Shown: piece after piece, positions 22,484 through 22,575 of the stretch
Numbering within the stretch: position 1 is the first letter of the stretch
Layout of the letters: each line of letters starts with the position of its first letter
Assembly (NCBI GenBank): GCA_035307785.1
Contig: DATGHS010000424.1
Coordinates: 1 to 22,575 of the forward strand
Reading direction: 5' to 3'
DNA: 22,575 nucleotides
Origin: DATGHS01 sp035307785
GTDB taxonomy: Bacteria; Planctomycetota; Planctomycetia; Gemmatales; Gemmataceae
Notes under the pieces: model-generated
Databases searched by the model: none
Told to the model about the DNA's origin: nothing
The model's input: the letters and a program-made list of their open reading frames with translations, nothing else
Translations under genes and position numbers: made by a program

Positions 22484-22575
22484 ATGTCTCAATACTGTTC
22501 GGCTCCATTATTGCTGTGTCGATGTGCGGCTGCAAGGGTGACGGATGAAAGGGGGAGGGCGAAGGGATTTTCCGG
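22484..22575 (+). CDS. possible start of a gene running off the window
   Basis: ATG 22484 follows GAGGAG (22471-22476) with a 7-base spacer, and the frame stays open to the edge (30 codons, beginning MSQYCSAPLLLCRC). The site quality resembles that of real genes here, but the translation is short, Cys- and Arg-rich, and not recognisable. It could equally be a chance frame. Confidence 0.25.
   Translation, partial: MSQYCSAPLLLCRCAAARVTDERGRAKGFS

Noticed and set aside
1..22575. tRNA, rRNA, transposase or integrase genes
   Set aside because: None was recognised by eye on either strand; short or degenerate RNA genes could be missed without a covariance search.

Overview
The window looks chromosomal and planctomycete, most likely of the Pirellulales/Gemmatales kind. 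The evidence is a TIGR03000-domain surface protein, two BBP7-type outer-membrane barrels, an ECF sigma factor beside the tail of a Planctomycete kinase-style protein, many small secreted proteins each with its own AAAGGAG-type ribosome site, and moderately high GC with long intergenic gaps. These assignments are from reading the translations; no database search was run.

Layout. (1) 1-1763, plus strand: the 3' end of a protein with a kinase-type C-terminal signature and a DUF4019-like domain, a small bPH-like membrane protein and an ECF sigma factor, tightly spaced. (2) 1849-5082, minus strand: two tandem TolC-family outer-membrane efflux proteins, one of them a lipoprotein. (3) 5083-6087: about 1 kb without a convincing gene. 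(4) 6088-11732, plus strand: an acyl carrier protein with an unusual C-terminal extension, then a run of short secreted or low-complexity proteins (two small exported proteins, a Gly-rich protein, a Tyr/Gly/His-rich TIGR03000 protein), a small membrane protein, a zinc-ribbon protein and a small hypothetical protein. Several are closed by good hairpins. (5) 11732-12171, plus strand: a gene graveyard with a frameshifted TIGR03000 domain followed directly by a frameshifted RND adaptor tail. (6) 18363 down to 12186, minus strand: a compact operon of RND adaptor, RND permease, DUF302 protein and sulfide:quinone oxidoreductase. (7) About 18602-18907, plus strand: a decayed universal-stress-protein gene. 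(8) 21899 down to 19015, minus strand: two tandem BBP7-type barrel proteins. (9) 21900-22575: mostly hairpin-rich intergenic sequence, with a possible gene start at the right edge.

How it may work together: the adaptor-permease pair needs an outer-membrane channel and has none in its own operon. The two TolC paralogues 7 kb away are the nearest candidates. The pairing of this efflux pump with DUF302 and sulfide:quinone oxidoreductase is the most system-like feature and suggests, by inference only, a link between sulfide/polysulfide handling and export. The flanking remnants (Usp, RND adaptor, TIGR03000) show that the neighbourhood has been rearranged and is losing genes.
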